This document shows, piece by piece, positions 1 through 8,766 of a DNA stretch of 64,000 nt (its first letter is position 1; every line of letters begins with the position of its first letter). The translations under genes were made by a program, and so were the position numbers. The stretch is from Lewinellaceae bacterium (GTDB taxonomy: Bacteria > Bacteroidota > Bacteroidia > Chitinophagales > Saprospiraceae). The notes under the pieces are model-generated. The model worked only from the letters and a program-made list of their open reading frames with translations, was not told the origin of the DNA and ran no database searches. The stretch lies in contig JAHELJ010000010.1 in NCBI GenBank assembly GCA_024644235.1, forward strand, positions 62,001 to 126,000, read 5' to 3'.

Positions 1-1161
1 CGAAGGATTTTCAGAAAAGTATTCTGACCCCAACAGTCCCTTTTCTTCACCGGTGAAGAAAATAGCCATGACACTTCGGCGAGGCCCCAAATTTTTATTC
101 TTTGCTTCGGCTATCACTCTCATAATTTCTAAAAGAGCGGTGGTCCCTGATGCATTGTCATCAGCCCCACGAAATATGGAGTTACCTCGTCTTCCAAGGT
201 GGTCATAGTGAGCCGAGAGAACGACAACTTCATCTTTCAACAACGAATCAACGCCTTCGATATATCCGATTACATTTTTGTCGTATAGGACATTTCTGCT
301 GATGTGTTGTTGCACATTCATCTTCACCGGCAATCGAAGCGGTCTGCCGACTCCTGTGTTTCGCAGGCTGCGTTGATTTTGTAGAAAGGAATTCCACTTT
401 TCACCAATGATGTTCTTAGCGATTTGGGTGGAGATAAAGATATGATTCGGCAGATCTGGCTTTTGTACTTTGCCAAAGTATAGTGACTGACTCAAAACTC
501 GGTTACGATGTAGAGAAACATTGCTTCTGATCTGCGGATCAATGATCAAGACCATTCGCACCTTATGCTTAGCGGCAATAGCGAGTTTTTTTTGAATATT
601 TCCCGCCCATTCAGAGGGATCTCGACCCCCTGATATGTAAGAGATGCTGTCTGGTGATAATGGTTCACCAGGGTAAATCATGATAACCTTACCTCTCACA
701 TTGGCGTTGGCATAGTCGCTATATGCAGGATCATCTATTCCGTATCCCAAAAAGACAACGTCCTTGATTCGGAGATTAGGAAGATTATGATTTTCATCGT
801 GGAAAGACAGAAAATCCCAAAGGTGCTTGTATTCCGTTCCATTCACTTCAACCCCAAGGTTCTCCCATTTGATCCAGGTAAAAGCAACCTGCTGAAAATA
901 ATCGCGATGCCCGGGAGCCTTTTCGACTTGTGAGTTTTTCAGTTCTTGAATCAGATATTGTGCGGCTCGTGCGCTACCTGGCGTACCCGTCTCGCGGCCT
1001 TCGAATTCGTTTGATGCTATTTTCTCAAGGTGCTGTTGGAGCCGATTCGAATCGATATTCCTTGATATGAAAGCTGCAGCGAATGGATCGGCTTCTATCT
1101 GAGTCTGAGCAAACCCAGATTGAGGAATAGTGAAAAGAAAAAGTAGTAAGACTCTCAGCAT
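1..1161 (-). CDS. M28 family zinc peptidase, C-terminus outside window
   Basis: Secreted aminopeptidase-type metallopeptidase; the N-terminal 387 codons are present and the gene runs off the left edge. Residues 1-20 form a signal peptide (MLRVLLLFLFT..., ending near FAQ). A PA-like inserted region follows, then the M28 catalytic core: SAHYDHLG gives the first zinc histidine, GADDNASG the bridging aspartate, and FTGEEKGLLGSEYF the catalytic Glu-Glu pair. The start ATG (complement at 1159-1161) overlaps the end of rpiB by 7 bp, so the two genes are probably co-transcribed. The family removes N-terminal residues from peptides in the periplasm or outside the cell. Family assignment is firm; the substrate is unknown. 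Confidence 0.9.
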   Translation of the reverse strand, partial: MLRVLLLFLFTIPQSGFAQTQIEADPFAAAFISRNIDSNRLQQHLEKIASNEFEGRETGTPGSARAAQYLIQELKNSQVEKAPGHRDYFQQVAFTWIKWENLGVEVNGTEYKHLWDFLSFHDENHNLPNLRIKDVVFLGYGIDDPAYSDYANANVRGKVIMIYPGEPLSPDSISYISGGRDPSEWAGNIQKKLAIAAKHKVRMVLIIDPQIRSNVSLHRNRVLSQSLYFGKVQKPDLPNHIFISTQIAKNIIGEKWNSFLQNQRSLRNTGVGRPLRLPVKMNVQQHISRNVLYDKNVIGYIEGVDSLLKDEVVVLSAHYDHLGRRGNSIFRGADDNASGTTALLEIMRVIAEAKNKNLGPRRSVMAIFFTGEEKGLLGSEYFSENPS

Positions 1162-1616
1162 ATGCTGATTTTGTCAACTCGCCTTTGATGGCGTCCTCCA
1201 TCAAAGCTTTCATGTACAAAAATGTCAACGAGTTTCACGGCTTCATCCTTGCTGATGAATCTTGCTGGAATGGCAATGACATTAGCGTTGTTATGATGGC
1301 GCGCTAAAGATGCCAGTCCTTCATTCCAGCATACAGCTGCTCTGATGGTCTGGTGCTTGTTGGCGGTCATGGCAACTCCGTTGCCGCTGCCACAAATCAA
1401 CACCCCCAGGTGAGCTTCTCCACGCTCTATCGACTCGGCGACCGGGTGAACAAAATCCGGGTAATCAACAGATTCGTTGGAATATGTTCCCTTGTCATTG
1501 ACTGCAAAACCTTTTTCCTCCAATAATTCCATTATCGCCTCTTTGTACGGGTAGCCGGCGTGATCACATCCAATGGAAATACTAACCTTGCTATCCTTTG
1601 ACTCCCTGGACTTCAT
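1155..1616 (-). CDS. rpiB: Ribose-5-phosphate isomerase B (RpiB/LacAB family)
   Basis: Interconverts ribose 5-phosphate and ribulose 5-phosphate in the non-oxidative pentose phosphate pathway, in the cytoplasm. Diagnostic motifs are GCDHAGY near the N-terminus, the catalytic-cysteine loop ICGSGNGVAM, the RHHNNANVIAIPAR segment and the C-terminal GGRHQRRVDKI. Length, about 150 residues, is normal. Three in-frame ATGs (complement ending at 1643, 1622 and 1616) are possible; I chose the most downstream because it leaves a short leader before the first strand and the smallest overlap (26 bp) with the upstream membrane protein gene. It lies between that gene and an M28 peptidase on the same strand. 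Identity is secure, the start is not. Confidence 0.9.
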   Translation of the reverse strand: MKSRESKDSKVSISIGCDHAGYPYKEAIMELLEEKGFAVNDKGTYSNESVDYPDFVHPVAESIERGEAHLGVLICGSGNGVAMTANKHQTIRAAVCWNEGLASLARHHNNANVIAIPARFISKDEAVKLVDIFVHESFDGGRHQRRVDKISIC

Positions 1617-4600
1617 AGACATCAAACCTCTGTTTAAGTTCATTTAAGAATTCCGTGTCGTTAGCGGTAGTTGCCATCCGTTTCATTTCGGTCACAATCT
1701 GTAAGGCTGCCCTTTGATCTGATGCAAACCCAGCATTGAGGTCTTCGGTCGAAAGGCTTTGGTAAAAGGCCAGTAGGTCTTCGGTTTCGTCAGCGAGAAT
1801 CTCAAGGTGAAATTTCAACTTGTCGTAAGCTAGCGCCCGCTCATACACTCTTAGAAGATTCAGCGTCTGTACGTTGTATGGAAAATTCATGTGAGGAAAT
1901 GCCTCAAAGTATTTATCCACAATATCCACAGCCCGGTCGTTGTCGAACTTGGCTAGTAGCTCGTATGCAGTTCTTTCAAAGAGTGTCTTATGGGCGTAAT
2001 AGCTTGGCATGAAACTGGACGTGATATACATATCATATTTATCAAATCCACCCCAGCGAAATTTGTTCATGATACGATCATAGGCTTTGTCTACATCCAT
2101 TCGCCCATTTCCGTGGATTCCAAATTGGGTTTGTTTAGTGGATTTGACAGGTATGAATTTCAGACCCAGACCCTCTAATTGCATGTAGTCCCCTAGACCC
2201 ATCAATTTGTTTTCCCGAGTCGTGACACTGAAATAGATCGGGCGAGAGTACATATTGCTATAGAGAATATCCAATACTGCTAATTCATCTTTCGTCAAAC
2301 TGCCGTCGTTGACATTTACCGGTATCCTCGACACAATGTTAGCAGAATCTGCTGCTGATACCCAACCACTGCTAAGCGCCCGTGACTTGTCAATATCAAA
2401 GTAGTATTGTTTTGATGGAAGGTAGCTTTGGAACTCTCGCCCACTGCTGGCCGGTAATGGATGATATTCACCCATAAATTGCAACCCTGCCTGAAGAGAC
2501 ATAAGTTCATTTTTGGCATTAGGAGGATGATATAACGCATTTCGATTTGATCCTCGATAAGCCTCAGCGTCGAGAGAAAGTGCTATTGCGGGTGATTCGT
2601 TAATTTTCCTTCGTAGTTGGTTAATATACCAATCGACAGCAATCAGACTTAAATTGACCACCCGCACATCAGTACGAATGCCTTCTACTTCCTGCGCATA
2701 CCAGAGCGGATAAGTATCGTTGTCACCGTAAGTAAATATGATCGCATTTGGATCACAACTTTCCAGAAAGTTGTTAGCAAAATCGCGCGCACCTGTCAGA
2801 TTCCGACGAGAATGATCATCAAAGTTTTGGAAACCCATCAGGATGGGAGCTAATAATGCAATGCCAAGTACCGCAGGAGCTACAATGTGCGATCCGGCTT
2901 TGATCCGACCTTTGATAAACTCATAGAGTGCTGGCACGCTGAGTCCGATCCAAATACAGAAAGTACAGATAGAACCCACGAGCACATAGTCCCTCTCCCG
3001 AGGTTCGTTGGGAGGCTGGTTGGAATAAATTATAATGCCAATACCGGTTATGAAAAATAGAGCCAGCATGGCTAAAGCATCATTTCTTTTCTTTTTGAAG
3101 TGAAAGAATAATCCAATAAGTCCTAAAACAAAAGGAATTAAAAAATACCGGTTTCTCCCTTCATCCTCTTTCATACTGGACGGCAACTCACTCTGGTTAT
3201 ACAGCCGAGCACTATCGAGAAAGGGAATCCCTGATAGCCAATGACCCCTCTTGAGATCCCAGGGGAAAAACCCTTGGTCTCCATTTTGCCGACCAGCAAA
3301 ATTCCACATGAAATATCTCCAGTACATCCAGCCGATCTGGTACCGAAAGAAGAAGGATAAATTATCGGCCATAGTTGGGGTGCCAGAATTCTTATTTAGC
3401 CAGATTCTGTATAACTGCCGTCGCTGACTGTCATTGTGACCCAGACGGGGAAATAACATTTCGTCGCTTGAATTGTAGACAGGCTTCACCCGGTAATCAA
3501 CTTTTTCGTAGCGGTCACCTACTCTACCATATTTGTCTGTAACCTCAGTGCCAACCGGATCAGCATCGAAATGAGGTCCTCGCATAAGGGGTCGCTCTCC
3601 GTATTGCTCACGGTTTAGATAGGGTAACATCCTATGTGCGTCCGTCGGTTCATTCATATTAATCGGAGTACCTGCATTAGCCCTGATCATTACCACTCCG
3701 ATTATGGAGTAACTTACCAATACCAGGCAAAGGGCCACCATGATCTTCTGTAGCAATACGTGGTTCTTCTTATTGGCATATCGGAAACCATAGAAGATGA
3801 CCACGCCAATGATCAATGAAAGGGGGATCAAGCCGGAATGGAAGGGCATGCCAAGACCATTGACCATCATCAATTCAAGGGTGGCCCAGAGATTAGGAAT
3901 GCCAGTTATGATTAGTGCTTGCATTACTCCAATCAAAGCAGCACCGGCCAGAAAAGAAATAATCATTCCTTTCCAGGTAGGTTTGCGATATTTCTTGAAA
4001 TAATACAGCATAGCCAGGGCAGGGAAGGTCAGGATGCTCAGCAGGTGGACGCCGATAGATAGCCCAGCGGAGTAAAAGGAAAAGATCAACCAACGGTCGC
4101 TGTCGGATTTGTCCGGCAGACTATACCATTTTACCATAGCCCATAATGTCAAAGTAGTGAAGAACGTAGACAAGGCATAAACTTCCCCTTCAACAGCTGA
4201 GAACCATACTGAAGAACTGAATGCAGCAGCTAAACCTGATACAACACCAGCGCCTGCCAACAAAATCGACTGTGTCTGATCTGGCTCTCCTGATCGACCT
4301 ACCAGAGCCAGCTTGCCCAACATCGTCGTGGTCCAACCTACCAGCATGGCTGCGGCTGCAGTGCTGATGCCAGAAAACAAATTCACCGCAAATGATATGT
4401 TTGCAGGGTTTGTCGAAAATACATCTCCCAGCCAGGCAAAAATTCGACCCATCAGCAGGAAAAGTGGTGCTCCGGGAGGGTGTACGACCTGCAACTTGTA
4501 AGCACCCAGTATGAATTCCCCACAGTCCCATAAACTGCCCGAGCGCTCAGCTGAGAAATAATAAACCAAGAAACTGATAATAAAGACCAACCAACCACTT

Positions 4601-4632
4601 AGGGTAGTAAGCCTTTGATAATTATTCTTCAT
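1591..4632 (-). CDS. DUF2723 multi-pass membrane protein, protein O-mannosyltransferase-like (TMEM260/GT117 family)
   Basis: Large inner-membrane protein of about 1013 residues. The N-terminal part has about ten hydrophobic helices and the DUF2723 hallmark: the first helix is followed by a loop with SLWDCGEF (Asp and Glu positions typical of GT-C glycosyltransferases) and then VVHPPGAPLF. The C-terminal 400 residues form a soluble domain with FTYGDNDTYPLWYAQ, also typical of Bacteroidota members. Eukaryotic TMEM260 with this domain is a protein O-mannosyltransferase, so a role in periplasmic protein O-glycosylation is reasonable, but the bacterial substrate is inferred. I chose the start at 4632 (MKNNYQRL...) because an upstream ATG at 4662 would overlap the candidate -7 promoter element. 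Confidence 0.85.
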   Translation of the reverse strand: MKNNYQRLTTLSGWLVFIISFLVYYFSAERSGSLWDCGEFILGAYKLQVVHPPGAPLFLLMGRIFAWLGDVFSTNPANISFAVNLFSGISTAAAAMLVGWTTTMLGKLALVGRSGEPDQTQSILLAGAGVVSGLAAAFSSSVWFSAVEGEVYALSTFFTTLTLWAMVKWYSLPDKSDSDRWLIFSFYSAGLSIGVHLLSILTFPALAMLYYFKKYRKPTWKGMIISFLAGAALIGVMQALIITGIPNLWATLELMMVNGLGMPFHSGLIPLSLIIGVVIFYGFRYANKKNHVLLQKIMVALCLVLVSYSIIGVVMIRANAGTPINMNEPTDAHRMLPYLNREQYGERPLMRGPHFDADPVGTEVTDKYGRVGDRYEKVDYRVKPVYNSSDEMLFPRLGHNDSQRRQLYRIWLNKNSGTPTMADNLSFFFRYQIGWMYWRYFMWNFAGRQNGDQGFFPWDLKRGHWLSGIPFLDSARLYNQSELPSSMKEDEGRNRYFLIPFVLGLIGLFFHFKKKRNDALAMLALFFITGIGIIIYSNQPPNEPRERDYVLVGSICTFCIWIGLSVPALYEFIKGRIKAGSHIVAPAVLGIALLAPILMGFQNFDDHSRRNLTGARDFANNFLESCDPNAIIFTYGDNDTYPLWYAQEVEGIRTDVRVVNLSLIAVDWYINQLRRKINESPAIALSLDAEAYRGSNRNALYHPPNAKNELMSLQAGLQFMGEYHPLPASSGREFQSYLPSKQYYFDIDKSRALSSGWVSAADSANIVSRIPVNVNDGSLTKDELAVLDILYSNMYSRPIYFSVTTRENKLMGLGDYMQLEGLGLKFIPVKSTKQTQFGIHGNGRMDVDKAYDRIMNKFRWGGFDKYDMYITSSFMPSYYAHKTLFERTAYELLAKFDNDRAVDIVDKYFEAFPHMNFPYNVQTLNLLRVYERALAYDKLKFHLEILADETEDLLAFYQSLSTEDLNAGFASDQRAALQIVTEMKRMATTANDTEFLNELKQRFDVYEVQGVKG

Positions 4633-4659
4633 TATGGTGTTGTTCAGAAATGACAGCGA

Positions 4660-4667
4660 CAAATTTA
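4660..4667 (-). promoter_or_regulatory. Candidate Bacteroidota -7 element for the DUF2723 gene
   Basis: The complement reads TAAATTTG, an exact match to TAnnTTTG. It lies 28 bp upstream of the ATG at 4632, giving a short leader. No good -33 TTTG is seen at the usual spacing, so this is half a promoter by sequence. Confidence 0.4.
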
Positions 4668-4811
4668 CAAATTATTGGTGCCGGCAGACCAGCACCTATG
4701 ATAATTTATCCGAATATGTACGAGATTCTTATTTGTACATTAACTGGTTTGGCTGGAAAGAATTGCGCAGCCCTCAAAGTAATTGTAATTTCCGGGCACA
4801 AGTGATCTGCG

Positions 4812-4958
4812 ATGCTAAAATTCCTTGTTCTGGCCGTAGTGGTGTATCTAGCTTATCGATTTGTTTTCCGTCAACCGGCACTGCCTGCCAGTCGGCCAGC
4901 AAATGACGTCTCAGACGACGACACGTTCGTGGAATATGAGGAGGTAAAAGATGATTGA
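4812..4958 (+). CDS. Small DUF4834-like single-TM protein
   Basis: A 48-residue protein: an N-terminal hydrophobic helix (MLKFLVLAVVVYLAYRFVF), a short polar linker, and an acidic, aromatic C-terminus ending VEYEEVKDD. This matches the layout of the small DUF4834 family found across Bacteroidota (hydrophobic helix, Arg-rich turn, terminal Y-E-E motif). The last 8 bp overlap the start of the RluA-type gene, and its GAGGAGG stretch lies just before that start, suggesting translational coupling. Function of the family is unknown. A longer frame over the same bases (4634-4906) has no family resemblance and was rejected. Confidence 0.7.
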   Translation: MLKFLVLAVVVYLAYRFVFRQPALPASRPANDVSDDDTFVEYEEVKDD

Positions 4959-5634
4959 TAGTGATCTCCGATCACTGATCTGTTATGAAAGCGATGCGAT
5001 GGTGGTGGTCAATAAACCACCTTGCCTGCCAGTACAATCAAAATCCGGCGCAGATTTGGAGTCAAAGATGGGGGAGCTTTACACCCGACTACATTTGATA
5101 AATCGGATCGACCAACCAGCATCTGGTATAGTCATCTTTGCTAAAACAGCTCAGTTTGCAGCAGCATTGAGTGAACAGACAAAGTCCAAAGAAATCTCTA
5201 AGATCTATTGGGCGGTGGTTGGCGCAGAACCTGGTGACAAAGAGAGTGTGCTAACCCATTCTCTGCTGAAATCGCAGAAATCAAACAAGTCGAAAGCGGT
5301 AGGCAAAGATGTTAGTGGTGCAAAAATGGCAACGTTGTCATATAGATGGCTAGGGAAAAGTCAGAATTACCATCTACTTTGGGTCAAGTTAGAAACAGGC
5401 CGTCACCACCAAATTAGAGCTCAACTTGCCGCAGCCGGATTACCGATTAAGGGTGATGTCAAATACGGTTTCAGAAGGAAGAACCGCGACCGAAGCATTC
5501 ACTTGCACGCTATTTCTGTTACTTTTTCAGATCCAGCCATTGATCAGCAAGTATTTTTAGCTGCCAGACCACCTCAAGAGACGCTTTGGAACTACTTCAC
5601 TGAGCATATAGGATTGCCAGATATTGCAAACTAG
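4951..5634 (+). CDS. RluA-family RNA pseudouridine synthase
   Basis: Converts uridine to pseudouridine in rRNA or tRNA. The catalytic motif II is NRIDQPASGIVIFAKT, where the Asp of RID is the nucleophile; the usual His before Arg is Asn here. Motif III is GRHHQIRAQLAAAGLPIKGD. There is no S4 domain and the protein (227 residues) is short, as in the minimal RluA/RluC-type enzymes of Bacteroidota. The ATG at 4951 follows a purine-rich GAGGAGGTAAAAG stretch within the preceding DUF4834 gene. The 3' end overlaps the convergent beta-propeller gene by 4 bp. The exact RNA target cannot be told from sequence. Confidence 0.88.
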   Translation: MIDSDLRSLICYESDAMVVVNKPPCLPVQSKSGADLESKMGELYTRLHLINRIDQPASGIVIFAKTAQFAAALSEQTKSKEISKIYWAVVGAEPGDKESVLTHSLLKSQKSNKSKAVGKDVSGAKMATLSYRWLGKSQNYHLLWVKLETGRHHQIRAQLAAAGLPIKGDVKYGFRRKNRDRSIHLHAISVTFSDPAIDQQVFLAARPPQETLWNYFTEHIGLPDIAN

Positions 5635-8600
5635 GGACTCACATAATCGCTGAATGTCCTCCAGGAAATAATTGGTAATGAGAGATCTTTCAATTTTTGA
5701 TTCAATACTCTGGCAGTTGCTTCAAATTGAGAAAACCGGTCCTCTGCCAATTGCATTTTGCTTGCCAGTCCCTCAGTGCGCTGGAGTTGGTGATCTGACG
5801 GCTTGCCGGGGAATGAACTAACACTTAGGTACAGTTGCGACAATTCTTCCCTAAGTGCTTCTTTGCCTTCATTTACGTACATATCCCCTTCTAGCGAAAC
5901 CAACGACTGTTGATATTCAAGAACTGATCTATTGAAATCCCGTAAATCTTTAAGGTTATCGTCACCCAAAGGCAGGCTAGCAGCGTGTGTCGATATATCT
6001 TCCAGGGCGTAGTAGATATAGCCAAGTCTTTCGGTCATCTTGTAGAGACTGGCCAAAGTTTTCTGTTGTACACGTCTGTCTTCAACTGGATAAATGCTGT
6101 TGGGATCCGGGGCAAGGACTATCTCATGATTGAAGATCTGCCTACCTTTTGTGATTTGAACCAGATAGGTTCCCTCTTGAAGGGCAGGAGTGATAATGGA
6201 GCCAACCAATGCCCTTCGATTACGAGTAGGTGCTGCTTTTGGTGCTGGAAGTCTGAGGGGTAAGTCGACGATATTAATCCCAGCGCTCTTTCCAGGGTTC
6301 AGTGACTTTATTAGGTTCCCATCGGAATCGAAAACATCAAGACTCATCCTACCAAAAGTGTGTCTTTTGCTAAGGTAGTAAGCAATGGTAGCTGAAGGGC
6401 TGGGGTTAGACCCGACGAAATGACCGGCCCCACCAAATGGCCGACCAGATTGAGGTATACGCACCACAGAAGGTGGCAGGTCGAAAAATGTCAGTTCGTT
6501 TTCAGCCATGGCAGGGTTGACCTGCTGCAATGGAGCAATGTCGTCGATAATATAAATACCTCGCCCATGTGTGCCGATAACCAGAGAGTTGTCTCGCTGT
6601 TGGAAGGCGATGGCCCGAACTGCCACGGGGGGCAATTGGTTGGAGAATCTTTTCCAGCTAACACCGCGATCAACTGAGATGAATAATCCAAATTCACTTC
6701 CAACAAACAAAAGATTTGGCGAAACCAGATCTTGCCGGATCACATGGACATACCCTTGGATGTCAGTTGTGGTGATGCTTTCCCATGTCTTTCCAAGATC
6801 GGATGTTCTGAAGACATAAGGATTCATGTTGCCATCGCGATGACCATCCATAGTGACGAATGCTTCCTCGGCATTGTGTGGACTAGCTTCGACATGACTT
6901 ACCCAACTATTGGAGGGAGCATCGGGAATATTAACTAGCACATTTTCCCATGCTCTACCACCGTCGATGGTGAGCTGTAAGTACCCATCGTCCGTACCGA
7001 CCCAAATTATTCGTGAGTCGAGGGGAGACTCTGAAATCGAATAGATAGTGGTATTATTTTCAGCAGTACTATTATCAATTGACAGACCCCCTGATCGAAA
7101 TTGCTGTTGGCGCATAGGATCATTGCTGGTGAGATCAGGAGAGATGCGCTGCCAGGAGTCCCCCCGGTCTTCTGAGCGGAAAAGGAACTGAGCACCCACA
7201 TACAGCCGGTCGGGGTTGTGCTTACTTAGGTGAATAGGAGTATTCCAATTGAATCTCAGTTCTGGTTCGTCTTCTTCTGAAAGAGGTTGGATGTCTTTTC
7301 GAAGACCATCTCTCTTGTCATAGCGAACAATAAAACCACCCTGAGATTCAGAGTAAATCATATTGGAATCGGTAGGATGGCGGAATGAGTAAAAGCCATC
7401 TCCCCAATTTGATAGCCACCAGTCTGAATTTTCCACCCCACCAGGACTTTGGGAGGGACCAAACCATGAGCCGTTGTCTTGCAAGCCTCCGTATACATTA
7501 AAGGGTGTGTCATCATCTACACTCACATGATAAAACTGTGACAAAGGTAGATTTAGAAACATCTCAAAGTTATAGCCACCATCCAATGAACGATAGCCGC
7601 CACCATCCGTTCCAATCACAATGAACTTGGGATACTTTGGGCAGATCCACACGGCATGTATATCGGAGTGAATTGCACTCTGGACGATTCTGAATCCTTC
7701 ACCGCCATTTTCGCTGACGATTAGATTCACACCACACTTGAAAACTTTGTTTTCATTCGTGGGATCCACCGTCAATCTCGAAAAATAGAAAGGCCGTACT
7801 TTGGTTCCAAACTCGTTATTAACCTGCATGAAACTCTTACCACCATCATTCGAACGGTACAATCCCTTTGCTTTCTGATCCTCAGACTCAACCGTTAGAT
7901 AGACGATATTTCCATTTGATGGGGCAAACTCTATTGCCATTCGGCCCAACAATCCCTCTGGCAGGCCATCTGTGATTTTGGTCCACGAATCTCCTCCATC
8001 TTGTGAGCGGTAAAGACCACTTCCAGGTCCTCCCGATCGAAAAAAATGGGGAGACCTTTGGTGCTCCCACATAGCTGCCATCAGAATCCGGGGATCTTCA
8101 GGGTGCATGCTCATGTCTGCACATCCAGTGAGCGAGTCTATATATAATATTCTTTCCCAGGTCTGTCCGAAATCGCTGGAGCGATAGACCCCTCTTTCCT
8201 CATTACTGCTCCATAGTTTTCCCTGTGCTGCGGCCAGGACTATGCTGCAATTATCCGGGTGAATGAGAATTTTCGAAATGTGCTCGGAGTCAGCTAATCC
8301 TCTGAAAGCCCATGACCTGCCTCCGTCTTTTGTTACATAGATACCGGTGCCAACACTCACGCTATTTCGAACCCAGGGTTCACCAGTACCCACCCAAACT
8401 GTATCTGGATGGGCCTGATCGATCGTGAGGTGCCCGATGGATTGAGTGAACTGATCAAACACCGGGGAAAACTGAGCTCCGGCACTGGTCGTCTTCCACA
8501 CGCCACCATTGGCAGCACCTATATAAAAGATTTCGGGAGAGTTGTGTACGCCATCTATTGTCGAAATCCGACCACTCATAATGGCTGGGCCAATGCTGCG

Positions 8601-8690
8601 GGCATTCATATTTCCGAAAGAAATTGATAATTGGGCATGGATGGGTAGTATCACCAAGAGAAGAAAGTAGATCGAGAGCTGCAGTTTCAT
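5631..8690 (-). CDS. Secreted VPS10/BNR-repeat beta-propeller protein
   Basis: About 1019 residues with a signal peptide (MKLQLSIYFLLLVILPIHAQ). Roughly ten Asp-box/BNR motifs of the form S-x-D-x-G-x-x-W (for example TKDGGRSW, RSQDGGDSW, RSEDRGDSW, SVDRGVSW) indicate one or two sortilin-type propellers over residues 30-720, followed by an Ig-like region and a helical tail. Bacteroidota homologues are labelled VPS10 domain or exo-alpha-sialidase-like; no sialidase catalytic residues can be claimed. No T9SS sorting tail is visible. An upstream in-frame ATG at 8732 lies inside the terminator of the neighbouring gene, so I use 8690. Probable extracellular or periplasmic binding protein; ligand unknown. 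Confidence 0.82.
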   Translation of the reverse strand: MKLQLSIYFLLLVILPIHAQLSISFGNMNARSIGPAIMSGRISTIDGVHNSPEIFYIGAANGGVWKTTSAGAQFSPVFDQFTQSIGHLTIDQAHPDTVWVGTGEPWVRNSVSVGTGIYVTKDGGRSWAFRGLADSEHISKILIHPDNCSIVLAAAQGKLWSSNEERGVYRSSDFGQTWERILYIDSLTGCADMSMHPEDPRILMAAMWEHQRSPHFFRSGGPGSGLYRSQDGGDSWTKITDGLPEGLLGRMAIEFAPSNGNIVYLTVESEDQKAKGLYRSNDGGKSFMQVNNEFGTKVRPFYFSRLTVDPTNENKVFKCGVNLIVSENGGEGFRIVQSAIHSDIHAVWICPKYPKFIVIGTDGGGYRSLDGGYNFEMFLNLPLSQFYHVSVDDDTPFNVYGGLQDNGSWFGPSQSPGGVENSDWWLSNWGDGFYSFRHPTDSNMIYSESQGGFIVRYDKRDGLRKDIQPLSEEDEPELRFNWNTPIHLSKHNPDRLYVGAQFLFRSEDRGDSWQRISPDLTSNDPMRQQQFRSGGLSIDNSTAENNTTIYSISESPLDSRIIWVGTDDGYLQLTIDGGRAWENVLVNIPDAPSNSWVSHVEASPHNAEEAFVTMDGHRDGNMNPYVFRTSDLGKTWESITTTDIQGYVHVIRQDLVSPNLLFVGSEFGLFISVDRGVSWKRFSNQLPPVAVRAIAFQQRDNSLVIGTHGRGIYIIDDIAPLQQVNPAMAENELTFFDLPPSVVRIPQSGRPFGGAGHFVGSNPSPSATIAYYLSKRHTFGRMSLDVFDSDGNLIKSLNPGKSAGINIVDLPLRLPAPKAAPTRNRRALVGSIITPALQEGTYLVQITKGRQIFNHEIVLAPDPNSIYPVEDRRVQQKTLASLYKMTERLGYIYYALEDISTHAASLPLGDDNLKDLRDFNRSVLEYQQSLVSLEGDMYVNEGKEALREELSQLYLSVSSFPGKPSDHQLQRTEGLASKMQLAEDRFSQFEATARVLNQKLKDLSLPIISWRTFSDYVSP

Positions 8691-8713
8691 TGAAATGACA
8701 TTATTAATGCGAT

Positions 8714-8746
8714 AACAAAAAGGGCTACACAATGTATAGCCCCTTT
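8714..8746 (-). terminator. Rho-independent terminator of the LolA-like gene
   Basis: On the minus strand an AAAGGGGCTATACA / TGTAGCCCTTT hairpin (small bulge, short loop) is followed by TTTTTGTTAT. It lies 20-50 bp past the stop at 8767 and just upstream of the beta-propeller gene, separating the two same-strand units. Confidence 0.7.
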
Positions 8747-8766
8747 GGTTTTGACGAATGTTTAAA

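Noticed and set aside
4634-4906. A 90-codon plus-strand frame before the pseudouridine synthase
   Set aside because: Composition is not protein-like (many Cys, Ser and Trp), and the DUF4834-like frame over the same bases is far more convincing.
5631-8690. The beta-propeller protein as a sialidase, given the sialate esterase in the window
   Set aside because: The Asp-box motifs are structural; the Arg triad and other catalytic residues of sialidases could not be found.
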